This document shows positions 1-12,504 of a stretch of DNA of 64,000 nt, one piece after another. The stretch covers positions 1,245,023-1,309,022 of the forward strand of contig VXAI01000035.1 of NCBI GenBank assembly GCA_013399305.1, given 5' to 3'. Both the position numbers and the translations under genes were made by a program. Position 1 is the stretch's first letter, and every line of letters starts with the position of its first letter. The notes under the pieces are model-generated. The model saw only the letters and a list, made by a program, of their open reading frames with translations, did no database searches and was not told the DNA's origin. The stretch comes from Rostratula benghalensis (Eukaryota; Chordata; Aves; Charadriiformes; Rostratulidae).

Positions 1-1970
1 GCCTCCCTTCCCTCGTAGTGTGATGAATTGTGGAAGTCCTGATTGAAAATTCTAATCACAGCCTTGCAGTCCTTCAGATCACAACCCTTGACAGTTGATT
101 CACTCTTTTTCATGCCTGCTGCCTCTGACGGCTTCTGGTGCCTCTTATGCATGAGTCTATCATTAGCACACAAAGCATGATGGATTGGTTGGGGGTTACC
201 TCCGTCCTTAGAACCTGGGAACTGCTTCTCTTTCAGAATCAAAGAACCTGTGTGTGACATCGTCATGAATGAGAGAAGAAAGTAATACAGTGTTGGATGT
301 GCCTGTTTGCTGCCACTGTTTAGAGGGAAAATGATGCATTATGGGGAATGTAAGTATCTGGCCTGTTTGTTTGGGTGTTTTACTCCTCTCCAGCCAATGA
401 TGCAGAAAATCATGGATCTTAAGCAATGCATACTCCGAGTCCAGCAAAAGCGTGGGAGTTGTGATACTTTTTGGAAATCTGAACTCTAAACACACCCAAA
501 ATTCTACTGAAAGGTCAGCCTGTTTATGAAATCTTTTCATTTTCGGTGTGATCTGATGACCAAAGTGACTGGTCATAACTGGTTTTGGTGCTGACTCTGG
601 ACTCAGTTCACTTTTGTGGATTCTGGTCTACAGAACTTTGTCACAAGAAACTTTTGCAAATGTTTGCACCCGCAAATGCAGGTGTTACACTTGCAAATGC
701 TTTTATTCATCTGTGTGACTTGGCATTTAATGTTTCAGTGAACAAGACAGTTAAGTTTTGGCTCCAGTGAAAGATTGATAGGAACAATTTTCGAATGTGG
801 TATCAAAACAAAGTGAAAATATGTCATGTTCAAATACAGAGCTCTGATGCGTCGTGTGGTCTTGTAATAAATGAAATGACACCACAAACCTGACAGATTT
901 GCAAGGAAATGTTTTTAAATTTATGATGATTAATTTTCAAGATGAATTGCAATAAAAAAAAAGTGTTAGTAGATACTTAAAGAAGGTAAGGGGAAGCAGC
1001 CTTCTGAAATGAAAACAAGCAGGTAATAATAGGGCTGCCTGCGCTTTTATATCATGCTTTTGAAAATTTGTGCAGTGAGTAAATTGATATTCTGGCGGCT
1101 GCAGCTGGCAATAACAGCTACTCATGCAAGTGGAACATCTTGTGGAAAATCCACTTCTTGAATTTGGTCTTTCCTTTGTACTGGTTGTGTTGGAAATAAG
1201 AGTAACGCAAAGCAGAACTGAAGATTTTATTTATTTATTTATTTATTTTTGCCAGGATTAGTGATTCTCTCTGAGCTATCAAAATAATCCGGCACTGAAC
1301 CTAGTGGGAAAACAGAGGTATCTCTGCAGTTCCTTGAAAGAAACCTAAACTTTTTTGAATCTCAACATGTTTGTTGTTCTTGAGCATTTGCTTCTTGAAG
1401 ATTTACTTTGTTTTGCATTAGGACAATAAATTGAAATAAATATTGTCTGGTAAGATATAAATGGATTTATTTAAACACTGTTGGGTAGTATGGGGCTACA
1501 AACATGCCTTGATACCTTTTATACTTAGCAAGAAGTCAGCCATAGATGCCAAGTGCTTAAGTTGTATTTGTATTGATTTAGGTTTATTTTTACCGGTTGG
1601 GTTCCTTGCTTCGCTTCTTCCCATTTCACTGTGTTTGCACAGATGCCTTGGCAATTGGCAGGTGCAGAATAGCTTTATGCACCCATTAGTACAGTGTAGT
1701 TGCTGGCAAACATGATTTAATGACGTGAATGAAGGAGTGAGACGCTGGGACTTATCCTGGATCCCGTGTAAGTCGGGGAAAGCTCTGTTGCACCAGCGTA
1801 GCAGTTGTTTGTTCCATACTGTTACAGATCAGAAACTGCATTAAACCAAGTGACAATTTGCATGTTAACTCTTTCTTTGGTAGCATTTAGTTTAACCAGC
1901 ACTTGCTTTTGGAGTTACGATGGCCAGTGGAAGACCGTCTTAAGTAGATACAAGCTTTTTTCCTACATAG
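1..1970. other. DAB1 intron, unique sequence
   Basis: AT-rich unique sequence with no recognisable exon or repeat other than the (TTTA)n at 1225-1250. Open frames here are short and without family likeness. Confidence 0.6.
1225..1250. repeat. (TTTA)n microsatellite
   Basis: About five uninterrupted TTTA units flanked by T runs. It is a simple repeat within the upstream intron. Confidence 0.9.
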
Positions 1971-2645
1971 ATCACAGAATCACAGAATATCAGGGATTGG
2001 AAGGGACCTTGAAAGATCATCCAGTCCAATCCCCCTGCTGGAGCAGCAACACCTAGATCAGGTCATACAGGAACGTGTCCAGACAGGTTTTGAATGTCTC
2101 CAGAGAAGGAGACTCCACAACCTCTCTGGGCAGCCCCTTCCAGTGCTCCGTCACCCTCACCATGAAGAAGTTTTTCCTCATATTTAAGTGGAACCTCTTG
2201 TGTTCCAGCTTGCACCCATTGCTCCTTGTCCTATCACAGGCCATCACTGAGAAGAGCCTGGCTCCATCCTTGTGACACTCACTCTTTCCATATTTACAAA
2301 CATTAATGAGGTCACCCCTTGGTCTCCTCTTCTCCAAGCTCAAGAGACCCAGCTCCCTCAGCCTTTTCTCATATGGGAGATGCTCCACTCCCTTCATCAT
2401 CTTTGTGACTCTATGCTGGACTCTCTCAAGCAGTTCCCTGTCCCTCGGGAACTGAGGGGCCCAGAACTGGACACAATATTCCAGATGGGGTCTCACCAGG
2501 GCAGAGTAGAGGGGGAGGAGAACCTCTCTGGACCTACTGACCACAGCTCCTCTAATACACCCCAGGATGCCATTGGCCTTCCTGGCCACCAGGGCACAGA
2601 GCTGGTTCATGGTCATCCTGCTGTCTACCAGGACCCCCATGTAGT
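1971..2645 (-). mobile_element. CR1 LINE, 5'-truncated, with open ORF2 C-terminus
   Basis: Read on the minus strand, this is the last ~675 bp of a CR1 element ending in the tail ATTCTGTGATTCTGTGATC at 1971. The frame at 2053-2640 is open for 195 codons and ends in YDLI-stop, the normal end region of CR1 ORF2. Recognisable family blocks in order are [48 protein letters not shown] and [20 protein letters not shown]. The reverse-transcriptase catalytic part and everything upstream are missing, so it cannot move by itself. No stop codon in 195 codons suggests a fairly young insertion. Confidence 0.95.
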
Positions 2646-5258
2646 TTCACCATGATCTTAAGTGGTAGATATACAGATATAGACCCTCTAGTCATGATAC
2701 CAAGTAATACATTGAAGCAGTGATGTTATTTGAGCATGTGTTTAGTAGGATTTCCCCCTGCAGGGCTTCTTTGCTGTATGTCATGCCTCTTACAATAACA
2801 GCTCCCACCAAATGCAAAAAGGTAAAATGACCTAATTCCCTAGCAGTTAGCCTTATTTTTCCTTTATTTCGAGAAACTACATTGCTGTGAAAACTGACAG
2901 AACTTTTCCTTGTGTCAGTTAGTCTGCTCTTTTAGTCACAGCTGTGAAATACATATATGTATGTGCCCTGAAACTGATGTTTCTGCTGTTTATTTTAAAA
3001 CTAGGCACTGACACATATATTTATGCAGCTAATTAAATGAAAATAATAGTGTGATCTGGTGGGACCTGATGGTGCTCAATGTTTTGGGTATCTTTTTAAC
3101 AACTGAGGCTGCATTTCCATGAACAGCTCTTCGCTGTTGAAAGGGCAATTCTTGCTCCTCTCCTACATATGCCCAGCTGTTGTTTGTTGGGTCTCTCGAG
3201 TTGAGCAGCCAAGAAGACATTTCTGTGAGTAAATATGGGAAGATTTCTTGAAGGAGGCTGCTAGGAAAGAAATGGGATGGATTTAGACTGAAGCGCGGGA
3301 AAGGAAGGAGTGCACTTTTAGGGAGGCTTGGTTTTGTCTTAGTGAGGCCAGATGTGACCTTTCAGGTTGGAAAAAGCTTCAGAAAGGACACAACCTGTGC
3401 TTTTTCAGAACAGGAGTTCATCAGGAAAAAGAAAATCAATCCGAAGTAACAATGTGTTATCATGAAGAAGCTAAACTGTATTTAAAAGGAGGAATTAGAG
3501 TTAACTTTAGTTTTAGATGACAATGTTTTGTGTTGAGAAGAAGTTAGGTGGGAAACCCCAACAGTTGAACACGAGCTGTTAATTTCAGGTTTGTTGAGGA
3601 TAGGAATCCTGCAGCACCATCTCATATCTTATCCTCCTGGTCTTCAGCAGTGCTCTCCCTTCTCTGTTAAAGAAACACACTCTTGGGATTTTCCTTGGTG
3701 TCCTTGGGACAGTGGGTGTGCAGCTCAAAAGCAGTCTTTTGTCTATAGATTATAATTTAAGTTTCCTTGGTAGACATAGTAGGGAAGAAAAATTCTAGAA
3801 GCCGTTTTGGTGAGAAGTAATTTTGGGCTGTGGTTGCTGACTGAAGAAAGATCTGAATGAGCTTGTCCATTTATATTACATTTTTTTTTCAGCAGAGGTG
3901 CATGTCACAAACAAGGTCTCTACCAGCCCCCTACCTTGCTGTACAAAAAAAGAAAAAACATCAAGGCCTATCCCAAGAGCATAAGGATCCAAAAATATAA
4001 TTAGTATAATAAATTGGTGAAGAAAAAAAATAAATACTGAAATAGAAAAAAAGTACTGAAACATCTGAAGCAGCAAGTGTGCAGTATATTGTGCTTGTAT
4101 ATACAGTATATAGATTACTTTGTAATGGCTTTCAAATGCAAACAAGTTGCTTTGGTCCTCAGTCTTTAGTACCAGTAATTGTTTTTATCCACCAACATCT
4201 CCAAAGAATAACTTAATATCATGCTGAAACTACACGTTCTTTTCCTCTAACTAATACAAATATCTGCGGGGGGGGAAGTGTGCTCTGCAGATGCTTGCAG
4301 CTGTGTCTTTTATCAGTAGCCATGGAAGGGGATTGCCTGTGTTTTGTGCACCTTGCTTTTCTGATGAAATCAATATTTTTAGGGGGGAGTATCTTTCCTC
4401 AGCACATGCATATGGTCCTGTGTTCAGTACAGATGAGTATTAATTAGATTCTTAGAATGCATGTGGGTTTCCAACATGACTGAACAACTGGATAGCTTAT
4501 ACATTTACTGCTTATTATTTGTAAAGCATTATACAATTGTCCCATCTGGGCTTGTTTATACTGGGACCATTTTCCATTCCCCTTGGATGCTTTGTCTCCG
4601 CTCTGGTATTGCCAATAATCCACTGACGATCCACTTTCACCAAAACCTGACTTTTTCACAATCTTAGTTTGTTTTAGAAATGAGAATACTCTGGAAGCTA
4701 TTCATGGTCATGACTGATCAGTTATACTGTGGCATTTACTTTTGGATAAAATTCAAAATGTCTTAAGCATAAATATTCACACACATATGATGTCTGATGT
4801 GAATCTGGTATTTTAGGGATTCAGATGTCTATTAGCACCTGACATGAAGTGACCAGAAAAGTTACTTTCAGTTACAATTGATTGTATCTCTTTTGCAGAT
4901 TCTGACACCTTTAGCTATTAAATAACCTGTAGTTATTCACCATGGGAGCTGATAAAGCTCTAGAAGTTTCGGAAGTTAATTCAGAGAGTGTTAGAGTTGT
5001 GCTTGCCACCGAAGAGTTCTGTACATAGCAGGCTGGATTATACTCTAAGGATGTAAAACCTCAGGATTGTTTGTCTTAAGGATTTATATTGTGTGTAGTT
5101 ACACAAAATGTTTTGGTCTGAAGGCATTAGCGAAGTAAGGTTTCTTTAAGAAGATTCTTTTTTCTCCATTCTGTACTTTGTATGCGTTAACTTAGATTTT
5201 CTGATATGTTGAAACCAATGAAATTTCACCAAAGTATTGTATTATGTAAGCATCAGCA
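2646..5258. other. DAB1 intron, unique sequence
   Basis: No exon or mobile element recognised. It contains an AT-rich A-run area at 3940-4060 and a run of nine G at 4266-4276. The hydrophobic open frame on the complement of 3876-4145 is low-complexity and not credible. Confidence 0.6.
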
Positions 5259-5640
5259 GAAAAGTTGTCATAAAATGAATGTAAAGACATACCCAAATGA
5301 CTTGTTATTGCCGTGTAGAGCTGTGGTTCTGGCCTTCACGGCTGTACCCAAGTTAACTTCAACCTGGGCAGCAGGAGCACTGCTGATGTCCCTCCTGGGA
5401 CCACTCACATCCGCAGGGAGCTCTTCCAGTTGCCCCACCGCTCTCAGAGCTCACTGGCCTTTATCTTGGCTCGTTCAGGGTCTCTCTTGAATATATTCAC
5501 ACAAGCCACATTCTTAATACGTAGGTTTATGTCTAGATGATTCTGGATGGATCTTCTGCGGGGTCTTGTAGCGATCCTCTGTGTGAAGGTTTTCCTCTTG
5601 CCTCCGACTGCCCCCTGACAGGGATGCATTTGTGTTGGGT
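5259..5640 (-). pseudogene. Unidentified GC-rich patch, possible decayed coding copy
   Basis: On the minus strand, two open frames meet almost end to start. One on the complement of 5444-5629 is Arg/Lys-rich (RKTFTQRIATRPRRRS, NIFKRDPERAKIKASEL). Near 5447 a second frame opens, with LRAVGQLEELPADV, GPRRDISSAPAAQVEVNLG and VKARTTALHGNNK, and runs to about 5259. A single frameshift would join them. GC is clearly above the surroundings. I do not recognise the protein. It may be a degraded retrocopy, an old repeat, or chance. Confidence 0.3.
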
Positions 5641-5701
5641 CTCATTGACTTGTCTGGAGTTTTGAATAACACTGGGATTGGCTTGAAGAAAGAGTTGCAA
5701 C

Positions 5702-5727
5702 TTTTTTTTTTTTTTTTTTTTTTTTTT
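5702..5727. repeat. Poly(T) tract, 26 nt
   Basis: A pure run of 26 T on the + strand, the longest homopolymer in the window. It could be the poly(A) tail of an old minus-strand retrocopy lying to its right, but I recognise no such copy. It lies on the wrong side to be the tail of the minus-strand GC-rich patch at 5259-5640. Confidence 0.9.
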
Positions 5728-8700
5728 GTATCCTGGAAATATGTTTCACTAAAGACACAGCGTGTTTCCTGTTTTCAAATTTTAACAAGTATAGATTTCC
5801 TGATGTCCTTTGCTTGAATATATACTATGAAAGAAGCTCCTTATGTACAAAATAATGTGATATTTATGATCTGTGTAATGCAAGCATGTAACTTCTTTGC
5901 AGAGAACAGAAAACACTTGTAAAGCTAGGGTGGCATTTGAGATGAATATTCTGAATCCTATCAAGAAGGGCCTAAATTACATTCACCTCAGTGACTTAAC
6001 ATTTTGACGTTTGCAGATGGGCCTATGACTTTTTAGTTTATGACCTGCATTTCCTGGGCTATATCAAATCTGGAATCTGGAGTTTGAAGATGCAGTCCCT
6101 CTGTTCAAGGAAAAAAATAAAATTACAATTTCATTAGTTCACTATAAATACTGTTTATACCTGAAGATAGTTCCTGTCTGTGATGTGAGTTACCACTGCT
6201 GATATGGTTGTTAGTTTATTAGATTAGATTGGAATTATTAGTTATTAGAGGATTAGAAATAACTTGATTTTAAGACTGATTATGAGTTGCGGTTCTTATG
6301 TAAAAACTTCTGAAGATAATGGAAAGAGTCCCATTGAAGTTAGTTGACTTTGATCTCACTGTATGTGATTTCTTGTGATGCTTAAGGCTGTGGTTGTGCA
6401 GCCTAGGATGCATCAACCACAATTGTTAGAATGGGTATTTAGGATTTGTCTAATATTCTGAGATATGCTTTGAGAAGATGAGCTAAGTTCTTAGTGGAAG
6501 TTTTGGTTTGCCTCTTAAATTGGAGAAATATTTTTCCTCTGAAGACTGAGTGTAGAGTATTCCATCAGGTTTTATATGTGCTGAACTTTTCCATTTGTTG
6601 ATGGAGCAGCTCATACCCCGCCTCTCTATGTGCTCAAGGGGTAATCTGTGTACTTGGAAATTTTGTGTAGAACCTTTGCATGGTCAGAAAGTTGACCATG
6701 TAAATGCAGTAGCAGTGCCTAGTGGTAATTGCTGGGAAAATGAAAAGTGCCAAGAAATCTAAATTTCCATCCTACTCTGCCATCATTCGGTATTAATGAA
6801 TCATTTTTGTGATAGGTGATGCAATGTTCTGGCTTCCTCTTTAACTTGCATTTTGGCAAATACAGGCAGACCGATCCAAAGAGACATTGTCAGTTTACAC
6901 GTGAAGTCAAGATTTGTATTTCTCCAAGGAAAATGTGGATTTCTATATAGACCATTTTACAGTCCAATACCAGAGTTCATTAAATATTAAAAATATCATC
7001 TGTAATAAGAATTAGAAAAATGTATTGATATGCTCGTCTTTTAAGCTATAATCAGTGTGGCTTGTCTTAAGTGGTCTAGACTTCCATTTTAACATCTAGT
7101 GACAAAGTGGAAAGGCTGCACAAACGTATGGTACTTTAATTAATAGGGGCAATATTAAGCTTTGTAAGTCCTCTGGAGCTTTTGTCTCTGTTGGAGCACT
7201 CTCTGTGCTGTGAATCTTCCCTAATAGTTCAAGCAAATGAACTAAAATAGCCTTTGGGCTATTTTGTTGCACTGTGTTGTTGGGGGGAAAAAATTAATCC
7301 TGTGCCATTTTGCATTTGCTGTCTGTGAATCAAACTGTGAAAGCTAATTTAAAAACTTTCACACTTGGCTTGAATGAGGACTGCCAGTGCTTGGAGAATG
7401 TTAAATTGAATGCAATTAGCTCCAAGTGGGCTAGCTCAGATATACCCATCAGCCTCAAAGTGCCCAGGCTCAATGACTGCTCTGACAAACTAATGCAGGG
7501 GTTACAGAGAAGGATTTAAAGGCCTTAAGTTCCTACTAAAAACTTGTAGAATAGATCTTTGAAATGGAAATAGTTGGCACACCGAGGGGTAGGTCTCAAC
7601 ACCTCCGTTGGCGAAGAGGTGGTGAGGCCCTGTGGAAAATAAGGTAGAGCAGTGCTGCATGTGTGAAAGGGAAAGAAAACAGTTGATGGACCCACTCAGA
7701 AGCTTTAAAGTAATAAATAATGTAAGTATAATATATTGTGTTAGCAATAAATTACTCTTTGTGGTCTCTGAAGTAGTTGGGTGTCATAGACACTTGAAGA
7801 AGAGGCAGCTGGTACAGCTATGGTAGGGTGAAGTCCTGAGATGTTTTAGGGGATGCTGGCTGTACCAATGCTAGTGTTTTAGTTTGGAGCCATAACATGG
7901 TTTTGAAGTCAATCTATTAATTGCATCTGATTATCAAGTGCTGCATCAACCTGTAATGGGGATGTGAGGTCCAAACGTAATCGATAAAGTGAAATTCCGT
8001 GCTTGGTGATGGAGTTCAGAGTAGCTGTCAGACAGGATGAAAGCAGATCTCTCAGGCTGCAGCTGCTCTAGTCTAGGGGTTTTTTGGAAAAGAACTGAAG
8101 AAGAAAAAGGTGATGAACAGCTCGGGTTGTGAGAACAGTTACCTACATCTTCTCTTGGTATATGGAATGTTTGTCAATCACAGTGGACTGTGGCTTCTGG
8201 GAAACAATTTTCCATGACAATGTATCAGAATGTGCTTGGAGCTCATTCAAAACCTTTCTTCTTTCCTTCCCACCTCCTTGTTTCTTTTTTGCTTGGTTTG
8301 GTTTTTGGTTGGTTGGTTTTCTTGTGGGTGGGATTTTTTTTTTTTCTTCCCTCTTCTTTTTCTTGGAGAGAACTCATGCAGAGTTTTATCTCCAGATGCT
8401 GAGTGAGGTCTCGGCTCAAGTTATTCTGTGAGGATTGTAGTAAGTGGCCGCTACACTTCCTAGTGGAGAGAGACACCCTGATGGTAAACTGAAAAGAACT
8501 GAGTCTGTAAAATAGTATTTTACACATCATACGTTCTTAGGTGTGCAGACAACAGCAATGTTTTTGGTTAATGAACCTAACCATAAGCACTATTCACATT
8601 TAGCATGTTTACAGGAAGTAGCATCCAGTCAAAAACTTCCATTACTTCCTTTTTGCATGAATATCATGAGCAGGAGTGCATATATTTCTGTGTGGATTTG

Positions 8701-11066
8701 TATACGTGTGTACACCGTTAGTGTATGCAGCGTTAAAGCACATACAGTAATTCAAAAAGACCCACTGAAAAAAGTTTCATTATGCATGTAAATATATTCA
8801 CCAAAAATCTTAAAAATAACTACTTAATGGAAAAAAAGGGGAAAAAAATTGCCATTTGACATGAGGAATCTATTTTGAACTGTAGTATATGCACAGTCTG
8901 TTTTCTGCCTTTCCCTTCTTGCAACTGTTGCCTGAAATATTATGGTGGCATGCAAAGGCTTTGCTTTAAGTTTAATTTTAAATGTAATTTGCCTGAGTGC
9001 TGTCAGGATATTTTAAAATAGACAGTAAAATTGGAAGTTGGTAATATTTGGCACTCAGTTTGTGTAGAAATGGCATTCAGGATGCAACTTTGGACTTGTA
9101 AGTAAAATAAGATGAAACGCACATGTAAATGATAATTTTAAATATTTTTGAGAACACGTAAATATAATTTCTGCCTTGATTTGGTTAGTTATATGGGCAG
9201 CAGGGGGATGGTTTGTAACAGTTGTATAGATATAAAGCCATGAATGAACTTTTCCAATCTGTTAATCCAAATGTTCTTTAATGGATAAATATAAAATCAA
9301 ATTACTGCACACATAAAAAACCTGGGAGCTACTGAGGTTCAAACGGAATTATTTTTCCAATAATACTCTGAGTATTCCCGTGTTTTGGTCTTGGATAGAC
9401 TGGCATAGGGTTATCTTGCTGCTAAAAGGCATCCTCACCTGTTTGCTTATGGTCTGGTGACATCAGTTCTTCTTCAGTTATACTCCACTGCTGATAGGAA
9501 GGCTAAACGTTGCTGAAAAAAAGTAGTAATTTAAAGGCTTTTATTAATATGAAGTACTTGCTTTGAGAAGATGTTCAACCTGTTAATAATACATTTGTTA
9601 CCGATACAACTGTCTCTTAAATCATGGCCAACTTTGTGAAGATTTTTGTGAAGGTCATGGTGGATGTGTCTCAGTTATCCTCCTCGTATGGTTTCCAAGG
9701 GGTTCCACTGTGGTGAGGACACATCCTCAGCCTGCCAGCGCTGACTCCAGTGTAGGTCCAGTCCCTGAGGGTGGACCCAGCTGCCAGAATCGATGTGTTT
9801 CCTTCTGCTGTTAGAGCTGTAGCATTATAGTGGAGTAAGGCATAAATCAGAAGGGGACATCTCTACTGTGGTTCTCGAGGCACGCGTTCCTTTCAAAGTC
9901 ATCAATCTGGAGAAAATAAAAGGAAAATAAAACCCAGTCCAGAACATAGACACATAGCCTTTCTTGCCTGTCTAGACCAGAGGCTGTATTGCAGGTGTTC
10001 TGAACTTACCCTCGTGACCCTCCAGCATCATCTTGGACAGTTTACAAGATGTTGAGCTAGCCTGTACTTCTGGGAAACTAAACTGGCAACCAGTCTTGCC
10101 TTTTTCAACCAGGCTTCTTCTCAGTGTATCCCGGTGCTGGATGTGCACAGCAGGAGAATTTTATTCCCAGTTGATTAGTTGGGTCAGGTCAGGCCCAGTT
10201 GATTGACTGGCCAGAGCTTGTAGAACCCGTAACCCTGCTACCTTGCATTCATTTCACCATGGTACTTGTTCATACGTGCGAGGCAGTGGTAGATAAAGTA
10301 CTATGTATAATTCGTGGAGAGAGAGAAGCTTTTTTCCTTGGCTGAATGTCCCATTTCCTAAGGAAAGTCTTCAGCTCAAAGATGTCGCTTTTTGATACTG
10401 CTTGGACACAGACCTGAAAGTAATAGGTACAAGTAGACCTCCTGTTTTTCTTTCCTGTCCGTTTCTACCAAAGTCCTCTTTGAGAAAGAGTCACTTCTGC
10501 CACACTCTTATCACATATTCCTAAAGAAATTTTTGCAGGAGTAGGGGCTCAAAGAATGCAGCTTGCAAGATGAATGCATGAAGATGCTGCAATATGGTTG
10601 TGGTACACCTGTGTTTCCTCTTTTTCCTCTGTGTTATTACACACATACATAAAAATATAAGTTACTATTACGGAGCCAAGCACATCAGTAAAGAAATGTT
10701 AAATTTAATGCTGTCCAGATGGCAAGTAACTGAAGGCGAAGTTGTGCGTGCAGGCACACAGTAACTTTTCTTTCCAGGTAAACTCTTAGCTCAAAAGAAG
10801 AGATCTGTGCTGGAGGAGCAAAATCAGGATGGCGTGATAAAGGTGGTTGTCTGTAGGAAACCACTGCTCACTAAGAAATGTAGGAGAAGGAAGGGATTAG
10901 TCTCCTGCCTCGGGGCAGCAGGCCCAGGTCTTGGAGGTTGAATTGTAGGTATCATTGCTCTTGCTATGAGACGTGCAAGATGTCAGCGCCAATAGAAATA
11001 CTTTGGTAAAGGTCTAAGAAGCTAAAATGAGAATTCATAATGGGAAATGTCAGGCAACTTAACACA
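5728..11066. other. DAB1 intron, unique sequence
   Basis: Mostly unique AT-rich DNA. It includes a 9-bp-stem hairpin at 7244-7265, the low-complexity tract at 8254-8366, and a somewhat GC-richer part at 9650-10260 with no gene I can name. Confidence 0.6.
8254..8366. repeat. Pyrimidine-rich and GGTT-rich low-complexity tract
   Basis: C/T-rich blocks on either side of a GGTTTGGTTTTTGGTTGGTT stretch and a run of 12 T (8334-8345). The open frames crossing it are made of low-complexity Phe/Leu/Ser/Trp and are not credible genes. Confidence 0.8.
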
Positions 11067-11163
11067 TAATGATAGAATGGTTTGAGTTGGAAGGGACCTT
11101 AAAGACCATTGAGTTCCAACCCCCCTGTCATGGGCAGGGACACCTCCCACTAGACCAGGTTGT
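11067..11163 (-). mobile_element. CR1 LINE 3'-end fragment
   Basis: The segment holds the complement of the typical CR1 3' end: ATAGAATGGTTTGAGTTGG, then AAGGGACCTT, TTCCAACCCCCCTG, GGGCAGGGACACCTCCCAC and TAGACCAGGTTG. It is about 97 bp, truncated in the 3' noncoding region, and belongs to a different subfamily from the copy at 1971-2645. Confidence 0.88.
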
Positions 11164-11166
11164 TCT

Positions 11167-11192
11167 TAGAATCATAGAATTGTTAGAGTTAG
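11167..11192 (-). mobile_element. Very short CR1 3'-tail remnant
   Basis: Immediately after the preceding CR1 piece, the sequence TAGAATCATAGAATTGTTAG again looks like the complement of a CR1 octamer tail and the first bases of a CR1 3' end, then decays into unrelated sequence. It is too short to be certain. It could be a second insertion next to the first or part of its tail. Confidence 0.45.
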
Positions 11193-11450
11193 ATATCACC
11201 AAACAGTATTATACTTAAAGCAGAATACCTCTTCAGTCCCCAAAATAGCAGAATCTCTAAAAACTAACCAAACCCTCTAAAAAAACCCCCTCCACATTAC
11301 CAAAAAGACTAATAAAACTATTCTAAGAAACGTTACTTTGACTGAAATTTTGTTTCAGCCCTAGTTTTGGGCTACTGTAATGTGCATTTGGGTAGATTAC
11401 CTGAGTTAATGCATTAAATATAATGAATTTTTTGTTTGTTAGTTCCTTTC

Positions 11451-11508
11451 TGGTTGGACTCCATGATATCGGAGGTCCCTTCCAACCATGAAGATTCTGT
11501 GATTCTGT
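11451..11508 (+). mobile_element. CR1 LINE 3'-end fragment
   Basis: The fragment reads TGGTTGGACTCCATGATATC, GGAGGTCCCTTCCAACCATG and AAGATTCTGTGATTCTGT. That is the sense-strand CR1 terminus with two octamer tail units. It is about 58 bp, with everything upstream truncated. Confidence 0.85.
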
Positions 11509-12440
11509 AATTGTAGCCCCTGTGTAGCCTCACGTAGTTCCTGTGTACCCATAAACTAGAAGTGCAAAGGATTTTCTACAACCGTGGTTGGAAATAAATA
11601 CAGAAAACTATGAGCATAGTTTGCAAAGGAAGCAATGTTTTCAGACAGCAAAGCAAACTTTGGTGATTTGATACCACGTCAGTAGTCTTTTTTGGTTGGT
11701 GGGGTTGTTTTTAATTGACTGTTGCTAAGCACTGTTACTATTGCCAATGCAATAATCAATAATCTGTCCTTCTCACTGTTTTTGGAAAAAATATACCTGA
11801 AGATATCTGAAGGAATGCATGATTTTGAAAAGGAAAAAAAAAAAAAGAAACACCACTATGCTGTTATTAAAATTAAAGAATAATATGTATCTTAGGTGGT
11901 TTTTTTTTTTTTTTTTTTAAACCTAAGCAGGATGATATTGTGGAAAGGCTTTGCAAGAGGAGGGCAATCAAGTAGGGATAATTAGAGTTACTATTTAAAT
12001 ATGCAGAAAGCAAAAAGCTTATCTGGAAAAGCAGAGTGAAATTATAACAGCGCAAGACTAATGTAAGAATGATTTGCAAGCAATAAAATCACATCTCCCT
12101 GACTTTGTAAGTACAAAATAATAAGCAATATTGAATAATGGAGACTGTGATAGGCTGGGTTATAAACCCAGCGGTATGTGATTTTACCATTAGATCTTAC
12201 CTAAAGGGGATAGATTGGTTTAACACTGATAGAGCTGAGCTGCGAGAGGATTACAGGTATTTGGGATGTGTGTGCAGTTAGGGACGAGAGTAATTGCTCG
12301 AGATAATCTCCTAGCAGTTAACTCGGAATAATGATATGAAGTTGGCGGAACCTCTGTTATCAGGATTTACTTTTTCCTCCGAATCGGTCTGAATGTATGG
12401 ATGCCTCTGAAGGAAGGAGATGTGTCTCATCTCCTGACTT
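11509..12440. other. DAB1 intron, mainly unique sequence
   Basis: Contains A and T homopolymers at 11834-11846 and 11900-11918. The part at 12130-12360 has balanced composition and the hairpin GCTGGGTT-ATA-AACCCAGC at 12154-12172. It reads like unique, possibly conserved noncoding DNA, but that is impression only. Confidence 0.5.
11900..11918. repeat. Poly(T) tract, 19 nt, between inverted 7-mers
   Basis: A T run bounded by CTTAGGT at 11891-11897 and ACCTAAG at 11921-11927, which are exact reverse complements. An A run of 13 lies 50 bp to the left (11834-11846). Confidence 0.85.
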
Positions 12441-12504
12441 GTGGGGGGTTGGACTAGATGATCTCCAGAGATCGCTTCCAACCCCGTATCATTCTGTGAC
12501 TCTA
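12441..12504 (+). mobile_element. CR1 LINE 3'-end fragment
   Basis: GTGGGGGGTTGGACTAGATG, ATCTCCAGAGATCGCTTCC and AACCCCGTATCATTCTGTGA form a sense-oriented CR1 terminus of about 64 bp. The wording (GATCTCCAGAG) matches the subfamily of the copies at 49279-50243 and 62965-63403. Confidence 0.85.

Noticed and set aside
3876..4145. Hydrophobic 89-codon minus-strand frame resembling a small membrane protein
   Set aside because: Its Phe/Leu/Ile richness comes from A-rich simple sequence on the + strand. There is no start context or homologue I know.
5702..5727. Poly(T) as the poly(A) tail of the GC-rich patch at 5259-5640
   Set aside because: A minus-strand retrocopy would have its tail at the lower-coordinate end, but this run lies at the opposite end.
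8129..8530. Frames on both strands across the GGTT/T-rich tract
   Set aside because: Sequence is Trp/Phe/Gly or Lys/Pro low complexity produced by simple DNA.
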